NCBI RefSeq assembly: GCF_003001995.1
Contig: NZ_PVNB01000025.1
Coordinates: 1-59,176, forward strand
Source of the DNA: Orenia metallireducens
GTDB lineage: Bacteria; Bacillota; Halanaerobiia; Halobacteroidales; Halobacteroidaceae
Length of the DNA: 59,176 nucleotides
Direction: 5' to 3'
Numbering within the stretch: position 1 is the first letter of the stretch; the number at the start of each line of letters is the position of its first letter. The notes beneath the pieces are model-generated. The model was not told where the DNA came from, made no database searches, and saw nothing but the letters and a program-made list of their open reading frames with translations. Of the stretch, positions 44,450 to 55,272 are shown piece after piece. The position numbers and the translations under genes were made by a program.

Positions 44450-45349
44450 TTACAAAATAAATCGATAAGATTTCTCAATCAAATCCCTAGCCACATCAAT
44501 ATCTTCTACACTCTCTACTCTAACTTCTAAATTTCCAGTTCCGTAATGGCCAATATCACTGACATCCCTTAATCGCTCGTCAGCTAAATCAACTTCAATA
44601 GGATTTAGGGATAAATAAATTAATAAATGCTTCTTATGTATTTCCAAGCAGGCAAAATTTCTAATAGTCCTATATGCTATATAAAACTTCCGGTAACTTA
44701 CTGTTATATCATCACCCAAAAGTAAGATAAATTCCTGAAGTTCTTCAAATAGATCAATAGTTAATTCAGTTCCTTTTGCCTTATGATCATCTAAACAATA
44801 ACTCTTTTCTATTCTCTCTTCAGTTGATTTTTTCGGTGCTGAATAATCCACTTCTTCATTAGAGGTTAATATATTAATATTTAATAAATCCTCTTCAAAA
44901 AGCTGATATTGAATTAGTTCAATTGGTCTTCCCATCTGAGCTACAGCATAGGTATCATATTTATTAAACGTTTCAGCAATACATAATACTCGTGGTGAAG
45001 ACCAATCAATCTCTATCTTCTTACCTAGCTTATCTCTAACAAGTAATTCAAAGTCTCCTTGATGATCCATTAGCCAGTCTAGATAAAATAAAGCTTGATT
45101 GATAATATTTTGACTTTTATTACGCTTATATTCTAAGATTACTGGTGAGTTATTTTCATCTATTCCTAGAGTATCCATTCTTACTCCATGTCGTTCTCCA
45201 GTTGAAAATTCACTGGCTAAAAATTCAATCCCGAATATCTCTTCTAAATTGGCTTCTATTAAGTTTTGGAGCTCTTTTTCTAAACTAACAGTTGCGCGTT
45301 TGAGTTGTGTGGCTTGACCTTCTTGGATTTTATATATGTTGAAAGACAT
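44450..45349 (-). CDS. DUF91/DUF5655-type protein with PD-(D/E)XK nuclease signature, end of BREX operon
   Basis: A 299-residue protein. Residues about 20-130 resemble the NucS-like (DUF91) nuclease fold. D59 (GVRMDTLGID) followed by E73 and K75 in PVILEYKRN fits the D...ExK active site. Residues about 200-299 resemble DUF5655, with RDVSDIGHYGTG near 267. ATG 45349 follows AAGGTG and lies 27 bp after pglZ. It occupies the place of brxL in a BREX type 1 operon. Nuclease activity and a BREX role are inferred; no catalytic residue looks missing. Confidence 0.7.
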   Translation of the reverse strand: MSFNIYKIQEGQATQLKRATVSLEKELQNLIEANLEEIFGIEFLASEFSTGERHGVRMDTLGIDENNSPVILEYKRNKSQNIINQALFYLDWLMDHQGDFELLVRDKLGKKIEIDWSSPRVLCIAETFNKYDTYAVAQMGRPIELIQYQLFEEDLLNINILTSNEEVDYSAPKKSTEERIEKSYCLDDHKAKGTELTIDLFEELQEFILLLGDDITVSYRKFYIAYRTIRNFACLEIHKKHLLIYLSLNPIEVDLADERLRDVSDIGHYGTGNLEVRVESVEDIDVARDLIEKSYRFIL

Positions 45350-45376
45350 GGTAAACACCTTCTCTTTAATTTTATG

Positions 45377-47914
45377 CTACAACAAACTTATTCTAAAATT
45401 AATCTTCTCATATACTTGATTATCTTCTTCATCCACTAACACCAAATAATAATCCTTATCTCTTTGATAATCTAAATCTTGCAAAGTAAACTTTTCTTTA
45501 AAGCTTCTCTCTTTAGAACTTTCAGAATTACTATCAGCAATAATAATATTTTCATTAGAAATTCTATTACCCGACTCATCTTCAAAGTACAACCTTACTC
45601 GCCTTGGAATTAATTTATCCTTAATCTTTTCACTTTGAAAAAAGTTAAGATAAAATATATTATTAGTAATCTTTTTAGAAATACTAGTTAGCCTAATATC
45701 TACTTTCCTCACTTCATTTTCACTATTTTGACTTCTATCATTCTTAAACTTAATTACTGGAATAGCTATTTCCTGTAATGAAGCTCCTCCATGAACATAA
45801 TTCTGACCAGCCCCCTGTTTTTTAAATCGATTAACCCCCCGTGGCACAATAGCAGTTAATCCACTCTTATCTCCAAAAATATAATCTAAATTAACTTTTA
45901 AAGTTCCTTCTATATTGGCCTTATCTTTGCTAATTATAAATCTTCGTTTTTCTTCTATAGCATCAATTTTCACACTATCTGTCTTGTCACTCTCTTCTAA
46001 TGGTCTACGTCGATAAATAAAACCATGATCGGCAGTAATATAAATATTAGCTGCACTCAAACCATGCTTTAAAGTTCTTACAATCAAATCTAACTCTTCA
46101 TAACTCTCTTCTATGGCTTCAAAAACCTCTAGCTCTGTTGCAGCATGATCTCCTTTAGCATCAATTTTATTATGATAAATATAAACTAGCTTTGTTCCCT
46201 TGACTACATCTCGTAAATCACTTCTACTCATCTGAACTATATCTTCATATCTTAAAGCTACAGATTCTTCTTCAGTTACTTTTAATATTTTCTCTCTATT
46301 CTTCAGTCCTTGAGAATTTATACCATCTACAATAACATCACCCTTACCATTGATATCAAGCTTTTGATGGGGCAGCAGACTAGCCATCCCTAACTTTGTA
46401 TAAGAAGGAAGGGTCCCTTGCATAGCATAAAGCTCCGTTGCTCCCTTTACTTCTGCATTAAGTAATTGACTGAACTCTGCTGCAGCTTCATATCGTAAAG
46501 CATCAGAGATAACCACATAAACCCGTTCCCCATCTTCTACAGTTTCTTTAATAAACTCTCTATAGAAATCTTTCTGCTGTTTGATTCCAGCAATCTGCCA
46601 ATTATCTATCAATTCTTCTTCAATCATATTAGACCATTTTGTAGATAATTCTTGTAAGTACCAGTTAGTATATAGGTTTTCAACCCTATCCTTTAACTCT
46701 ATAATTAATTCCTTATCTTCTATTTGATCATAAGCCAAATAAAATTTACGATATGCTTTATCAATTAAATAATACTCTTCTAAATAGGTATTAAAGAAAT
46801 CATAAGATTTTTCTTGTCTAATGATTTTATTATACTTCTTCTGATACTTAAATAGTTCTATTACTTGATAGATAGCTTCATACACTTCCTCAAACTTTTC
46901 ATACCAATGTTTAGTCCTTCTAGCAATAATAATCTCCTGATACCTATCAAATTCATCTAAATCATCTAATAAATTAGCCTTCAATCTATCAATAATAGCT
47001 AAATCAAAATCTTCAAAACTATCACAATCTAAATAATTATCTACCTTCCAATTAAAGATATATTCCTTAAGATTAATCTCTTGGGCAATCTCCCTAGATA
47101 AATTACCATAACTTTTAGCATGATTACTATGACTCATCCAGTGATCAAGAAAGACTATGCAATTATTCTCCCTTTCTGCTACGTATCCTTCCCACTCTTT
47201 AGGAAAAGACTCTTTCAAATTATGATGCAAATTAGTAGTAATAAGAAATCTCATTAATCCTTTAAGACTCTTATCTTGAGCTATGTAACCATAATTATCT
47301 TCTATCAGTCTCCAAAAACTATCCTCATCCCCAAATTTTTTGATATCTACAAAATATCTATTATCTTCTTCATTAAGCCCTTTCATTAATATCTTCTTAA
47401 CTGCATTCTCCAAACTAGGCATCCTTAACATAGATAATGCAGATATAATTGCTATATCAAAGTTCTCTTCTCGATAATCATTAAGCTTGTACTTCTTTAA
47501 TCGCTCACGACGCTTTTTATTATCAAAAAACTTCTCATATTTATTGAAAACATATCTCAAAGAATAATCTTCTAAACCAAACTCCTGCATAATCAAAGTA
47601 GTGCGGTTTGCAGTGAAAATATCAGAATACTTCTGAATATCCAATAACCAATTCTCCCGTTTAACAGGTTCTGGCTTATCAGAATAGATTAGATAATTAG
47701 ATTCTTGGTCTACAACCTCTAGTTGATACTTTGTTTCGAAATTATTATTTCCTGTTAACTTCCATAGTTTAGCATTATTTAAGTTCAGTTCTTCTATATC
47801 TTCAGCAAATTCTTTATTTTCATCATACCAAAAAATAATATGCCGTTTCTTAGCATCACTAAGCTCTCTTGTAAATTTTTCTTCTAATGTTTTTTCAATT
47901 TTATCTAACTCCAT
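45377..47914 (-). CDS. pglZ: BREX phosphatase-fold protein PglZ
   Basis: An 845-residue protein of the alkaline-phosphatase superfamily found in all BREX systems. Motifs: YVVISDALRYEAAAEF (about 470; metal-site Asp) and NIYITADHGFIYRRRP (about 625-640; DHG). A long N-terminal helical region and a C-terminal beta-rich domain are typical of the type 1 (type A) form, whose usual size is about 850. The start ATG 47914 follows GGGTGAGG. It is needed for both methylation and defence in studied BREX systems. Confidence 0.92.
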   Translation of the reverse strand: MELDKIEKTLEEKFTRELSDAKKRHIIFWYDENKEFAEDIEELNLNNAKLWKLTGNNNFETKYQLEVVDQESNYLIYSDKPEPVKRENWLLDIQKYSDIFTANRTTLIMQEFGLEDYSLRYVFNKYEKFFDNKKRRERLKKYKLNDYREENFDIAIISALSMLRMPSLENAVKKILMKGLNEEDNRYFVDIKKFGDEDSFWRLIEDNYGYIAQDKSLKGLMRFLITTNLHHNLKESFPKEWEGYVAERENNCIVFLDHWMSHSNHAKSYGNLSREIAQEINLKEYIFNWKVDNYLDCDSFEDFDLAIIDRLKANLLDDLDEFDRYQEIIIARRTKHWYEKFEEVYEAIYQVIELFKYQKKYNKIIRQEKSYDFFNTYLEEYYLIDKAYRKFYLAYDQIEDKELIIELKDRVENLYTNWYLQELSTKWSNMIEEELIDNWQIAGIKQQKDFYREFIKETVEDGERVYVVISDALRYEAAAEFSQLLNAEVKGATELYAMQGTLPSYTKLGMASLLPHQKLDINGKGDVIVDGINSQGLKNREKILKVTEEESVALRYEDIVQMSRSDLRDVVKGTKLVYIYHNKIDAKGDHAATELEVFEAIEESYEELDLIVRTLKHGLSAANIYITADHGFIYRRRPLEESDKTDSVKIDAIEEKRRFIISKDKANIEGTLKVNLDYIFGDKSGLTAIVPRGVNRFKKQGAGQNYVHGGASLQEIAIPVIKFKNDRSQNSENEVRKVDIRLTSISKKITNNIFYLNFFQSEKIKDKLIPRRVRLYFEDESGNRISNENIIIADSNSESSKERSFKEKFTLQDLDYQRDKDYYLVLVDEEDNQVYEKINFRISLL

Positions 47915-47956
47915 AACCTCACCCATCCTTATATTAAAACCAGATAATAGTTTATA

Positions 47957-48001
47957 GATAAAAGATAATAGATAGTAAAAACTACACTATTATCTCTTAT
48001 C
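47957..48001 (-). terminator. Hairpin between pglX and pglZ
   Basis: GATAAAAGATAATAG and CTATTATCTCTTATC form a 15-bp stem with one mismatch and a 15-base loop, starting just after the pglX stop. There is no strong T tail. It may tune expression between the two genes and includes the 12-mer repeated in other BREX gaps. Confidence 0.45.
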
Positions 48002-48007
48002 TTATCT

Positions 48008-51000
48008 TTAAATTTTTGCTAATAACTTCTTAAACTTCGGATAATTCTCCTTAACCCCATCATCCAAATCAATTTCAATCTGCTGATTAGCTACATGATT
48101 TAATTCTTGGTCATACTCTAATAACTCCTGTAAATCACTATCGATTTCACTTAACTTATTTTTAGCCTTACTCTTCTCTCGACTAGACATCTCGGAATCA
48201 ATAATTCCTTCTAGCCGTTGCTTTTCTGCTTCTAATTTTTTCTGTAACTTATGGAGATAATCTATTCTAATCTTAGATACCATTCCTTTATCATAACGAT
48301 GCATATAAATTAAAACATTAAAGGCTTTACCTCGACTGTCACTCTGGAATAACCAATAAATTGGACATTTATTATATCTTCTCGTATGGTCATGATAGAA
48401 TTTAGATTTAGTAATAAAATAGGTTCTCAAAGTTTCTCGAGAGTTACTATTACGCTTACTCAAAGTATCAGCAATAAAGTTTAAATTTTCTTCTAGATTC
48501 TCTTCGCCAAAGGTAACCTTAACAAACTCGACAAATTTAGCTACTATATCATCATCAAAGTATTCATCCTTAGTAATTGGGATAATTCCATCTTCATCAA
48601 CAGAGAATATCTGATACTTACTTGCATCAAATTCTCCTCCTGCATAAGCTAGTCCCTCTATATCTAATGAATAACGCCCTAGCATACAACCAACTGCATA
48701 AGAGATAAAGCTCTTAATATCCCGTTCTCTATCTGCTTTTCTAACTGTAACATCCTTCTCCTCAACTTCTGGGCTAAGCTCATCTTCTAATCCATAGATA
48801 TCAATGAAGATTCGGTTTAACTCTTCTTCATTAGCTTTAAGTTGATAGAATTGTTCTTCTGCAAAGTCTGACCAGTTATTGAAGGCTTCTTCGATTGTTT
48901 GTGCATTGTCTTTGTGAGTTAATAATGGGTGTCGCTTGAAGTCCCATGATATTTCGAAAGAGTCCCAGTCGATCTTGGAGATTTCGATGTTTTGTTGGAC
49001 TAGGCTATCCGTTTTCTCTTTTAGAATCTGATTATCATCAACTACTTTCTTTTCATATGGAAGCTGTATTATATCTCCTTTATTATAATCTAATGTAGCA
49101 GATAACACATTTAAAAAATGATTTGCTACTTTAGAATTTAGAAATCCATTTAAAGTATAAATATCTTCTTTAAACGGAAAGCACATAGATCCTTTTTGGT
49201 CAAACATAAATCCTTTAGAAGAATATCTAGTAGAAAATTTACTTGATATGTTACTCCAAGTTATACCTTCTTTAAAATAATTTCCTCTATCTTTAACAAC
49301 ATAATCAGCATTACCATTCAAATAAGGATATTTGTTTTTTACGAATTCCTTTATTTCTTTGCCATCATTTTGCCAATTTACGATATATTCTTGATTCCCA
49401 TACCATTTTCTATATGTACCACCTTTATGATAAGGAAACCACTTCAATCCACTTTTTTTAGCTTCTTCAGAATTGCTAAAATTAAATCCAATACTATGTA
49501 TTTTTACCTCATGCCATAACTTTAAAAAATAATTATTATTTGAAGTCTGCAAACCTACCTGAACTCTAGCTATATCATCTAACTTTTGGCTTTGTTTGAA
49601 TATCTCGATTACAGTATCTGATATCCAATAAGCTATAGGCGAACTAGGAATTTCATGAAAGTTACTATACTTTGTTGTATTTTTATTATTAATATCAAAA
49701 TATTGTTTCTTCTTCTCTTTTGGATTATTATAATCTGTCAACCTTAAGTAAGTTCCATTATACTTAGCATTTAAATTATTTACCATTATAAAGGAAGTGG
49801 ATTGAACTACTTCTCCACCTATCTCTTCAAAAGTTTTTGGTCCTAAGTGTACCATTGATTCAATAGTAATATTAGTAAGTAATTGTTTTCTCAATTTTTC
49901 AAAACTAGACAGAAACATCCAAGAATGTTGAGTAATCATTGCTATATAATATTTTTCAATACTATAATCTATGCATTTCTCTATAAATACTGAAAATAAA
50001 TCTCTTTTACTATTTTCGAAATTTTTCTTCAGGTATTTCTTTAGTTTACTATTCATATTTCTACTGCCCATATAAGGGGGGTTAGTACATACTATCTCGT
50101 ATTTCTGTCCCATTATCTGAGCCTGTTTAATTAAAGCCAATAATATATCTTCAACTCTATCATAAAATAATCCTAACTTATCTTTTAATATTTCTAACTC
50201 TGCTTCCATAGCTTCTTCATTAATCGCCTCTACCTCTAGAATAGAACCATAGTCTTTAGCATCCTCAAAAATATCAATTAAGTAAGAAATATTCTCAGCT
50301 CCACTATCTTTAATTATCTTTAATTCCGCTTCACCGATACTATTACTCTCTTGAATTGCCGTAATATTCAACTCTATTGGTTTCCTAAAAATACGACGAT
50401 TCTTCTCTCTAGCCTTCATCATTACTGCAAAGTAAGCCAATTGTGCTGCTCGATTATCTATATCCAATCCATAAAGATTATTCTCTAAAATCAATTTTGG
50501 TATATCTCGACTAGAGTAGCCTACTGATTGATATATTTCATATAATACATCAAAAGCATATACCAAAATATGCCCACTACCACAAGCAGGGTCTAAGACC
50601 TTAATCTCTTCTGGTCGAATATCATTAACTCTAATCTTCTCTAATTCTTCTGCCACCTCTGGCTCCTGTTCTGCTTCTTCTAGATAATACTCCCATTCTT
50701 CTTTTAACTTCTCTTTTAGACTATCACTTAAATTGCCCGATTCTAACCATAGTTTACCCAAGGAATTCTCAACCATATACTTAACTATCCACTTAGGAGT
50801 AAATAACTGAGTAGCCGCTGGTATCTCTTCCTTCTTTATCTTCTTCTTACTAGCGAAAACCTCATCCTTCTTTTCAGAGATATAGAACTGATACAACCAC
50901 CCAATTATCTCTACTCCCTCTTGCCAATCTTCCTCTTCGACCTCATTTACCAGCTTAGTAATCACCGACTTTTCAGCTAATAAATTATCTGGTAATAGTA

Positions 51001-51532
51001 TTTCAGTATAATCCGCAATCTTTTCAAAGATAAAAGGCATAATCTGATTTAACTCATTACATTGCTCAATTAATAAATACTTATATAGCTCATCAGTTTT
51101 GTTCTCATCCTGATACTGATAGACCTTCTCCTTATCAATATCCAATCCCAGGTGTAATGCCTCCCGAATAATATCTGGTTCTGCCTTACTACCTTCTATT
51201 GAAGATAAGACCCTAACCCCTGTTGGCAGATAATTATTAACTTCCATATAACGTAGAGCCACAAAACGATTAAACCAAGTATAAGCCACCTCTTCCATTA
51301 CCTGCTCATAACCTTTATTCTTTATCTCTTTAATTAACTCTTCTCTCTCTCCAACCTCTTTAGGAGTTAAAACCCTATTAGCAAACTTAAAAGCTAAATA
51401 ACCTTCACCTCTATCTTCACCATCTTTAATTCCATCTTTACTAATCCCAATCTGATATGCTTTCTGTTTTACCTGTTCAATTAGTGTATTTCTAGCATCA
51501 ATTGCAAAATTCTTAATCGCCGTCTTATTCAA
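48008..51532 (-). CDS. pglX: BREX type 1 adenine-specific methyltransferase PglX
   Basis: A 1174-residue N6-adenine methyltransferase that marks host DNA so that the BREX system spares it. Motif I is VLDPACGSGHILVYAFD (about 310), and the catalytic motif is CTNPPYMGSRN (NPPY about 484). Residues about 490-845 are the target-recognition region, followed by a helical C-terminal part. The start TTG 51532 gives MNKTAIKNFAIDAR, as in the family, with AAGGGG eight bases upstream. The third-codon composition changes at about 845-895. Confidence 0.93.
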   Translation of the reverse strand: MNKTAIKNFAIDARNTLIEQVKQKAYQIGISKDGIKDGEDRGEGYLAFKFANRVLTPKEVGEREELIKEIKNKGYEQVMEEVAYTWFNRFVALRYMEVNNYLPTGVRVLSSIEGSKAEPDIIREALHLGLDIDKEKVYQYQDENKTDELYKYLLIEQCNELNQIMPFIFEKIADYTEILLPDNLLAEKSVITKLVNEVEEEDWQEGVEIIGWLYQFYISEKKDEVFASKKKIKKEEIPAATQLFTPKWIVKYMVENSLGKLWLESGNLSDSLKEKLKEEWEYYLEEAEQEPEVAEELEKIRVNDIRPEEIKVLDPACGSGHILVYAFDVLYEIYQSVGYSSRDIPKLILENNLYGLDIDNRAAQLAYFAVMMKAREKNRRIFRKPIELNITAIQESNSIGEAELKIIKDSGAENISYLIDIFEDAKDYGSILEVEAINEEAMEAELEILKDKLGLFYDRVEDILLALIKQAQIMGQKYEIVCTNPPYMGSRNMNSKLKKYLKKNFENSKRDLFSVFIEKCIDYSIEKYYIAMITQHSWMFLSSFEKLRKQLLTNITIESMVHLGPKTFEEIGGEVVQSTSFIMVNNLNAKYNGTYLRLTDYNNPKEKKKQYFDINNKNTTKYSNFHEIPSSPIAYWISDTVIEIFKQSQKLDDIARVQVGLQTSNNNYFLKLWHEVKIHSIGFNFSNSEEAKKSGLKWFPYHKGGTYRKWYGNQEYIVNWQNDGKEIKEFVKNKYPYLNGNADYVVKDRGNYFKEGITWSNISSKFSTRYSSKGFMFDQKGSMCFPFKEDIYTLNGFLNSKVANHFLNVLSATLDYNKGDIIQLPYEKKVVDDNQILKEKTDSLVQQNIEISKIDWDSFEISWDFKRHPLLTHKDNAQTIEEAFNNWSDFAEEQFYQLKANEEELNRIFIDIYGLEDELSPEVEEKDVTVRKADRERDIKSFISYAVGCMLGRYSLDIEGLAYAGGEFDASKYQIFSVDEDGIIPITKDEYFDDDIVAKFVEFVKVTFGEENLEENLNFIADTLSKRNSNSRETLRTYFITKSKFYHDHTRRYNKCPIYWLFQSDSRGKAFNVLIYMHRYDKGMVSKIRIDYLHKLQKKLEAEKQRLEGIIDSEMSSREKSKAKNKLSEIDSDLQELLEYDQELNHVANQQIEIDLDDGVKENYPKFKKLLAKI

Positions 51533-51635
51533 ACATAACACCCCTTTAAGTGCAGATTAATAGAGTATGGTATTAGATTATAGATATTATAACCTATAGC
51601 CTACTGTTAAATAAAAAATAAACTCTATCTATTAT

Positions 51636-54600
51636 CTAAACTAGTTTGATTCGTTTATCTTCATCAAGTTCCCTCTGTAATTTCTTTCTGATTACATCAA
51701 GCACCTCTTCAATATCACCTTCATCTTCAATAATCTGTGCCCCATGTAAAATATATGCCAAACTAATTACTTCTGTCTCTTTAACCTTATAATCATCCTT
51801 TTCTGGAGTTTCCTCGACAGAACTCTTATTACCTTTATTCTTCTCTTCCTCTTGCTTATATTTAAGCTCTAATTCTCTGACTTTCTTCCTAATATCCTCA
51901 ATAGAACGTATCTTTAAACGGTCACTCTCTTCCTTCATTGCAATTACCTGATACAGATTATTAGCCCTATCCAACCTATCTAATAGACTAACAAATCCTC
52001 TCTTAATCTTCTCTTCAAAGTCCTCTGGCAACTCTTTTTCAGCCAACTCATCTTTAACTATCTGATAATTATGCTTGATTACCTTCTTAACAGGCTTACT
52101 CTCTTCATCTAATAACTCAGCAAACTTATCATTAAATTTATTTCGTAACTCTGGTATTCTATAAATCTCAGAATAAGGTTCTTCCATTGCTAATATATTC
52201 TGTAATTCTTCTATTAAATCAATTATATCTTTTTCTAATACATATGACTGATTATCTTTATAAATCTCTATTGTATCCCAGGCCTTATCATAGTATTTCT
52301 TCTGATCTCCAATTAAGAAGTTTTTAACCAACTCTGCATCCTCTTCATAATCTAATAATTCATCTTCATTCTCAGCCAAAGCACTATAGAACTCAAAAGC
52401 ATCTCGGATTTCTAGAATAGTCTCCATAGTTCTTTTGCCTCTTTTTAAGATATCTTCTCCTGGATAATCTTTATCTTGATTTTTAGAATAAATATTTAAT
52501 AAATCATTAATTCCAGTATCTCTAGCTTCTATCTCAACTCTCATTTCTTCTTTAATAGCTTCCATCAATCCATCTTCATCACTCGGAAATGCTGTCTTGG
52601 CAAAAAGATCTCTGGCTAAATTTCTGGCCAAATTAATTAATCTTTGTTCTACTTTGATTCTTTTGGTGATTATTAAACCTTCCATATAATTATTTCGAGT
52701 TAAATAATCAATTAATCTTCTATTGTCCTTCTCTATATTTTCACCTTTATACTGCAACTTAATCTCTTGAGCCTTAAACAATTCAACTACTACTGCAGCA
52801 ATATCTAACTCTTTCCAACCATAGGGTACACTCATGAAATCTTCCATTACCTTCTTTAAGCTTGTCTTAAGATTTCTTTCACTTCTTCTACTAATATATC
52901 TTCTTACCTCATCAATAGCTAAATGATTAGCTATCTGTTCATCAAAGTTAAGTTGCTTATCACCACTATTAATTTTCTTTAACAACTGGCTCTTATCTTT
53001 TGTAAACTCTTCAATATAATTTAGCTTCTTATATATAGTTTCAATCAAAAATTTAAAGGCTTCATTAATTCTCTTGACTGGATCACTAGATTTAATTTCT
53101 AATCTTTCACTCATCACATAGATCTCTGCTTCACCTAAATCTTGAATCAATATCTCTTTAATTCTAGAATTTCTTTCATTAGATTCTCGCCTTTTGGCAC
53201 TCATAATTCTCTCTATCTCTTCAGTCTTGGCCATACCACCTTTTTTTCTTAAGTACTTATCTAATTTTAAGGACTCTTCTAACTCATCCATTAAATTTCC
53301 TTCTGGTAGCTTAAAAATAATATTGCTATTGGCTGAAGACGCCAATCTCAATTCTTCTTCACTATCAAGACAAAATGGAGTTACTATTCTAACACCCACT
53401 TCCCCATTTGGACGCCCCCGATGTTGTTTATCTATAATTTTATTAAAAGGAAAATTATATTCTGTAGAATAAGCATACTTTCTATCAGGATAAATATCTT
53501 CAAATACATATTCACCAATCTTGTCTATAACCATATCAGGATCTATATTTGTACTCTTTATCTCCCGATTAATATCCTGTTCTTCATTAGTTAAAAACAT
53601 ATATTCTAGCCCATTCTTTTGAATTAATGTTTCTTTGACCAATCTTTTCAATGAGTCTTCTATCTCCTCTTTTAAGCCTATCTTATCTTCATCAATATCA
53701 CTGATCATTAATGTAGTAATATTCTCAAGATTAGCAGGTACTTCATCAATATATTTAATCATAAATAAAACCTTTAAAACTTCAACATCCTGCTCTTCTA
53801 ACTTAGAGTGCTCATCTTCTGCCCTCTCTTGAGCTTTCTTAATCACTCTACTTACAATAGGATCTAAAAATTCCTCGATTGATTCATAAAAAGCAGAAAA
53901 AGGCACTAGCTTACCTAACTCATTATCAACATAAATCAATGCTGATTCTTGGAAAGCACTAAGTAATGACCGCTCACCTTCTGATAAATGCTTCCCAGAA
54001 GCACCATGTAATCTAATCGACTCAAAAACCTTCTGCAATAAATCAAATTGATAAGGAATAAAAGGATAAATATTAGCAAAGTTATCTTCATCAACATAAT
54101 TCTTCATTTCAGCTGTATCAGCAGAAAAAGTAATTAAATTCTTTAAGATTGAACTCTTATTATCATAAAGTAATCTTAAAGTATCCTTTACCTCATCTTT
54201 TTTATCCAGTATCCTCTTTTGTATAACCTCATCTACATTAGCACTAGATAAGCTTAATCTCGTATCAAATCTTCCTTGTATTTTTGAAAAATCTCCACCT
54301 TGTACTTTAGTTATTGAGTCAATATCCTGCTGTGAAGTTACTAATACCCAAGCTTTACCTCCACAATATGTACCTAAATCTTCAGCTACTGTCTGCAAAT
54401 TCAACATTAACTGAGTATCGTCACCAATATATTGACCAATTTCATCAACTAAAAATACTAGATGATGATTATTACCTTTAGCTTCAATATATTCTTGCAC
54501 CAATTTGGCAAACTTCTCTACACTTAAACTATAATTATTCTCTGCACTATAGTACCAGTTCCTTGCCGTTTCTTCACTCATTTTTGTAGTATTAACTAGT

Positions 54601-55229
54601 GCCTCTATAATTGCATCTTCTTCATAATAAAAATCATGCCTTCTATCTTCCCATTCATCACCTATAATCCCCTTAAACTCTGCTTTAAAGTCTTGATATG
54701 TACCATCTTTATCCATAGTTCTTTCTAAATCAGCCAACCATGGAATATCTCCACAATAGCCCAAATAATCATTGAAAACTTTCATAAATACTTTAACTAT
54801 TGCATCTTTTTCTGATTTACTATCAGCATCACTCTTAGAATCAATATTAAACAATATTACATCCGTTTCTATTTTCCCTGCCTGCTCAATAGCCTCTAAT
54901 AACTTATCATTCTTAACTTTATCATCAAAAAAATCAATGGCTGTCTTTTCTTCCATTTCTCTATTTTCCAATAAATAAGATAATATTTTAATAAAGTGAG
55001 ATTTACCAGAACCAAAAAATCCAGAAACCCAAACTCCCATCTTATCAGTCAAACCATCTATTCCTTTTTTATATGCATCATAAAATCTTTCAAAATACTC
55101 TTCTAATTCATGAGTTACAACATATTCCTCAAGCTCTTGCTTTATATTCTCTTCATCACTCTGTCCTACTTTAATAACCCCTTTTATATCACGAGTAATA
55201 TCCTTCTTAAACATCTCTTTAAGTTTCAT
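51636..55229 (-). CDS. brxC: BREX system P-loop protein BrxC
   Basis: A 1197-residue AAA-like ATPase and a core BREX protein (DUF499/PglY-like). Walker A is SGFFGSGKSHFIKIL at about 69-83; a Walker B-like HHLVFLVDEIGQYIG lies near 250-265. Long helical regions follow. ATG 55229 (KLKEMFKKDITRDI) has AGGAGGGA upstream; a longer frame lacks one. In studied systems it is needed for methylation and for defence. Confidence 0.92.
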   Translation of the reverse strand: MKLKEMFKKDITRDIKGVIKVGQSDEENIKQELEEYVVTHELEEYFERFYDAYKKGIDGLTDKMGVWVSGFFGSGKSHFIKILSYLLENREMEEKTAIDFFDDKVKNDKLLEAIEQAGKIETDVILFNIDSKSDADSKSEKDAIVKVFMKVFNDYLGYCGDIPWLADLERTMDKDGTYQDFKAEFKGIIGDEWEDRRHDFYYEEDAIIEALVNTTKMSEETARNWYYSAENNYSLSVEKFAKLVQEYIEAKGNNHHLVFLVDEIGQYIGDDTQLMLNLQTVAEDLGTYCGGKAWVLVTSQQDIDSITKVQGGDFSKIQGRFDTRLSLSSANVDEVIQKRILDKKDEVKDTLRLLYDNKSSILKNLITFSADTAEMKNYVDEDNFANIYPFIPYQFDLLQKVFESIRLHGASGKHLSEGERSLLSAFQESALIYVDNELGKLVPFSAFYESIEEFLDPIVSRVIKKAQERAEDEHSKLEEQDVEVLKVLFMIKYIDEVPANLENITTLMISDIDEDKIGLKEEIEDSLKRLVKETLIQKNGLEYMFLTNEEQDINREIKSTNIDPDMVIDKIGEYVFEDIYPDRKYAYSTEYNFPFNKIIDKQHRGRPNGEVGVRIVTPFCLDSEEELRLASSANSNIIFKLPEGNLMDELEESLKLDKYLRKKGGMAKTEEIERIMSAKRRESNERNSRIKEILIQDLGEAEIYVMSERLEIKSSDPVKRINEAFKFLIETIYKKLNYIEEFTKDKSQLLKKINSGDKQLNFDEQIANHLAIDEVRRYISRRSERNLKTSLKKVMEDFMSVPYGWKELDIAAVVVELFKAQEIKLQYKGENIEKDNRRLIDYLTRNNYMEGLIITKRIKVEQRLINLARNLARDLFAKTAFPSDEDGLMEAIKEEMRVEIEARDTGINDLLNIYSKNQDKDYPGEDILKRGKRTMETILEIRDAFEFYSALAENEDELLDYEEDAELVKNFLIGDQKKYYDKAWDTIEIYKDNQSYVLEKDIIDLIEELQNILAMEEPYSEIYRIPELRNKFNDKFAELLDEESKPVKKVIKHNYQIVKDELAEKELPEDFEEKIKRGFVSLLDRLDRANNLYQVIAMKEESDRLKIRSIEDIRKKVRELELKYKQEEEKNKGNKSSVEETPEKDDYKVKETEVISLAYILHGAQIIEDEGDIEEVLDVIRKKLQRELDEDKRIKLV

Positions 55230-55272
55230 CTCTTTATCCCTCCTCTTTATTATCCCATTAATAATAAATTTA

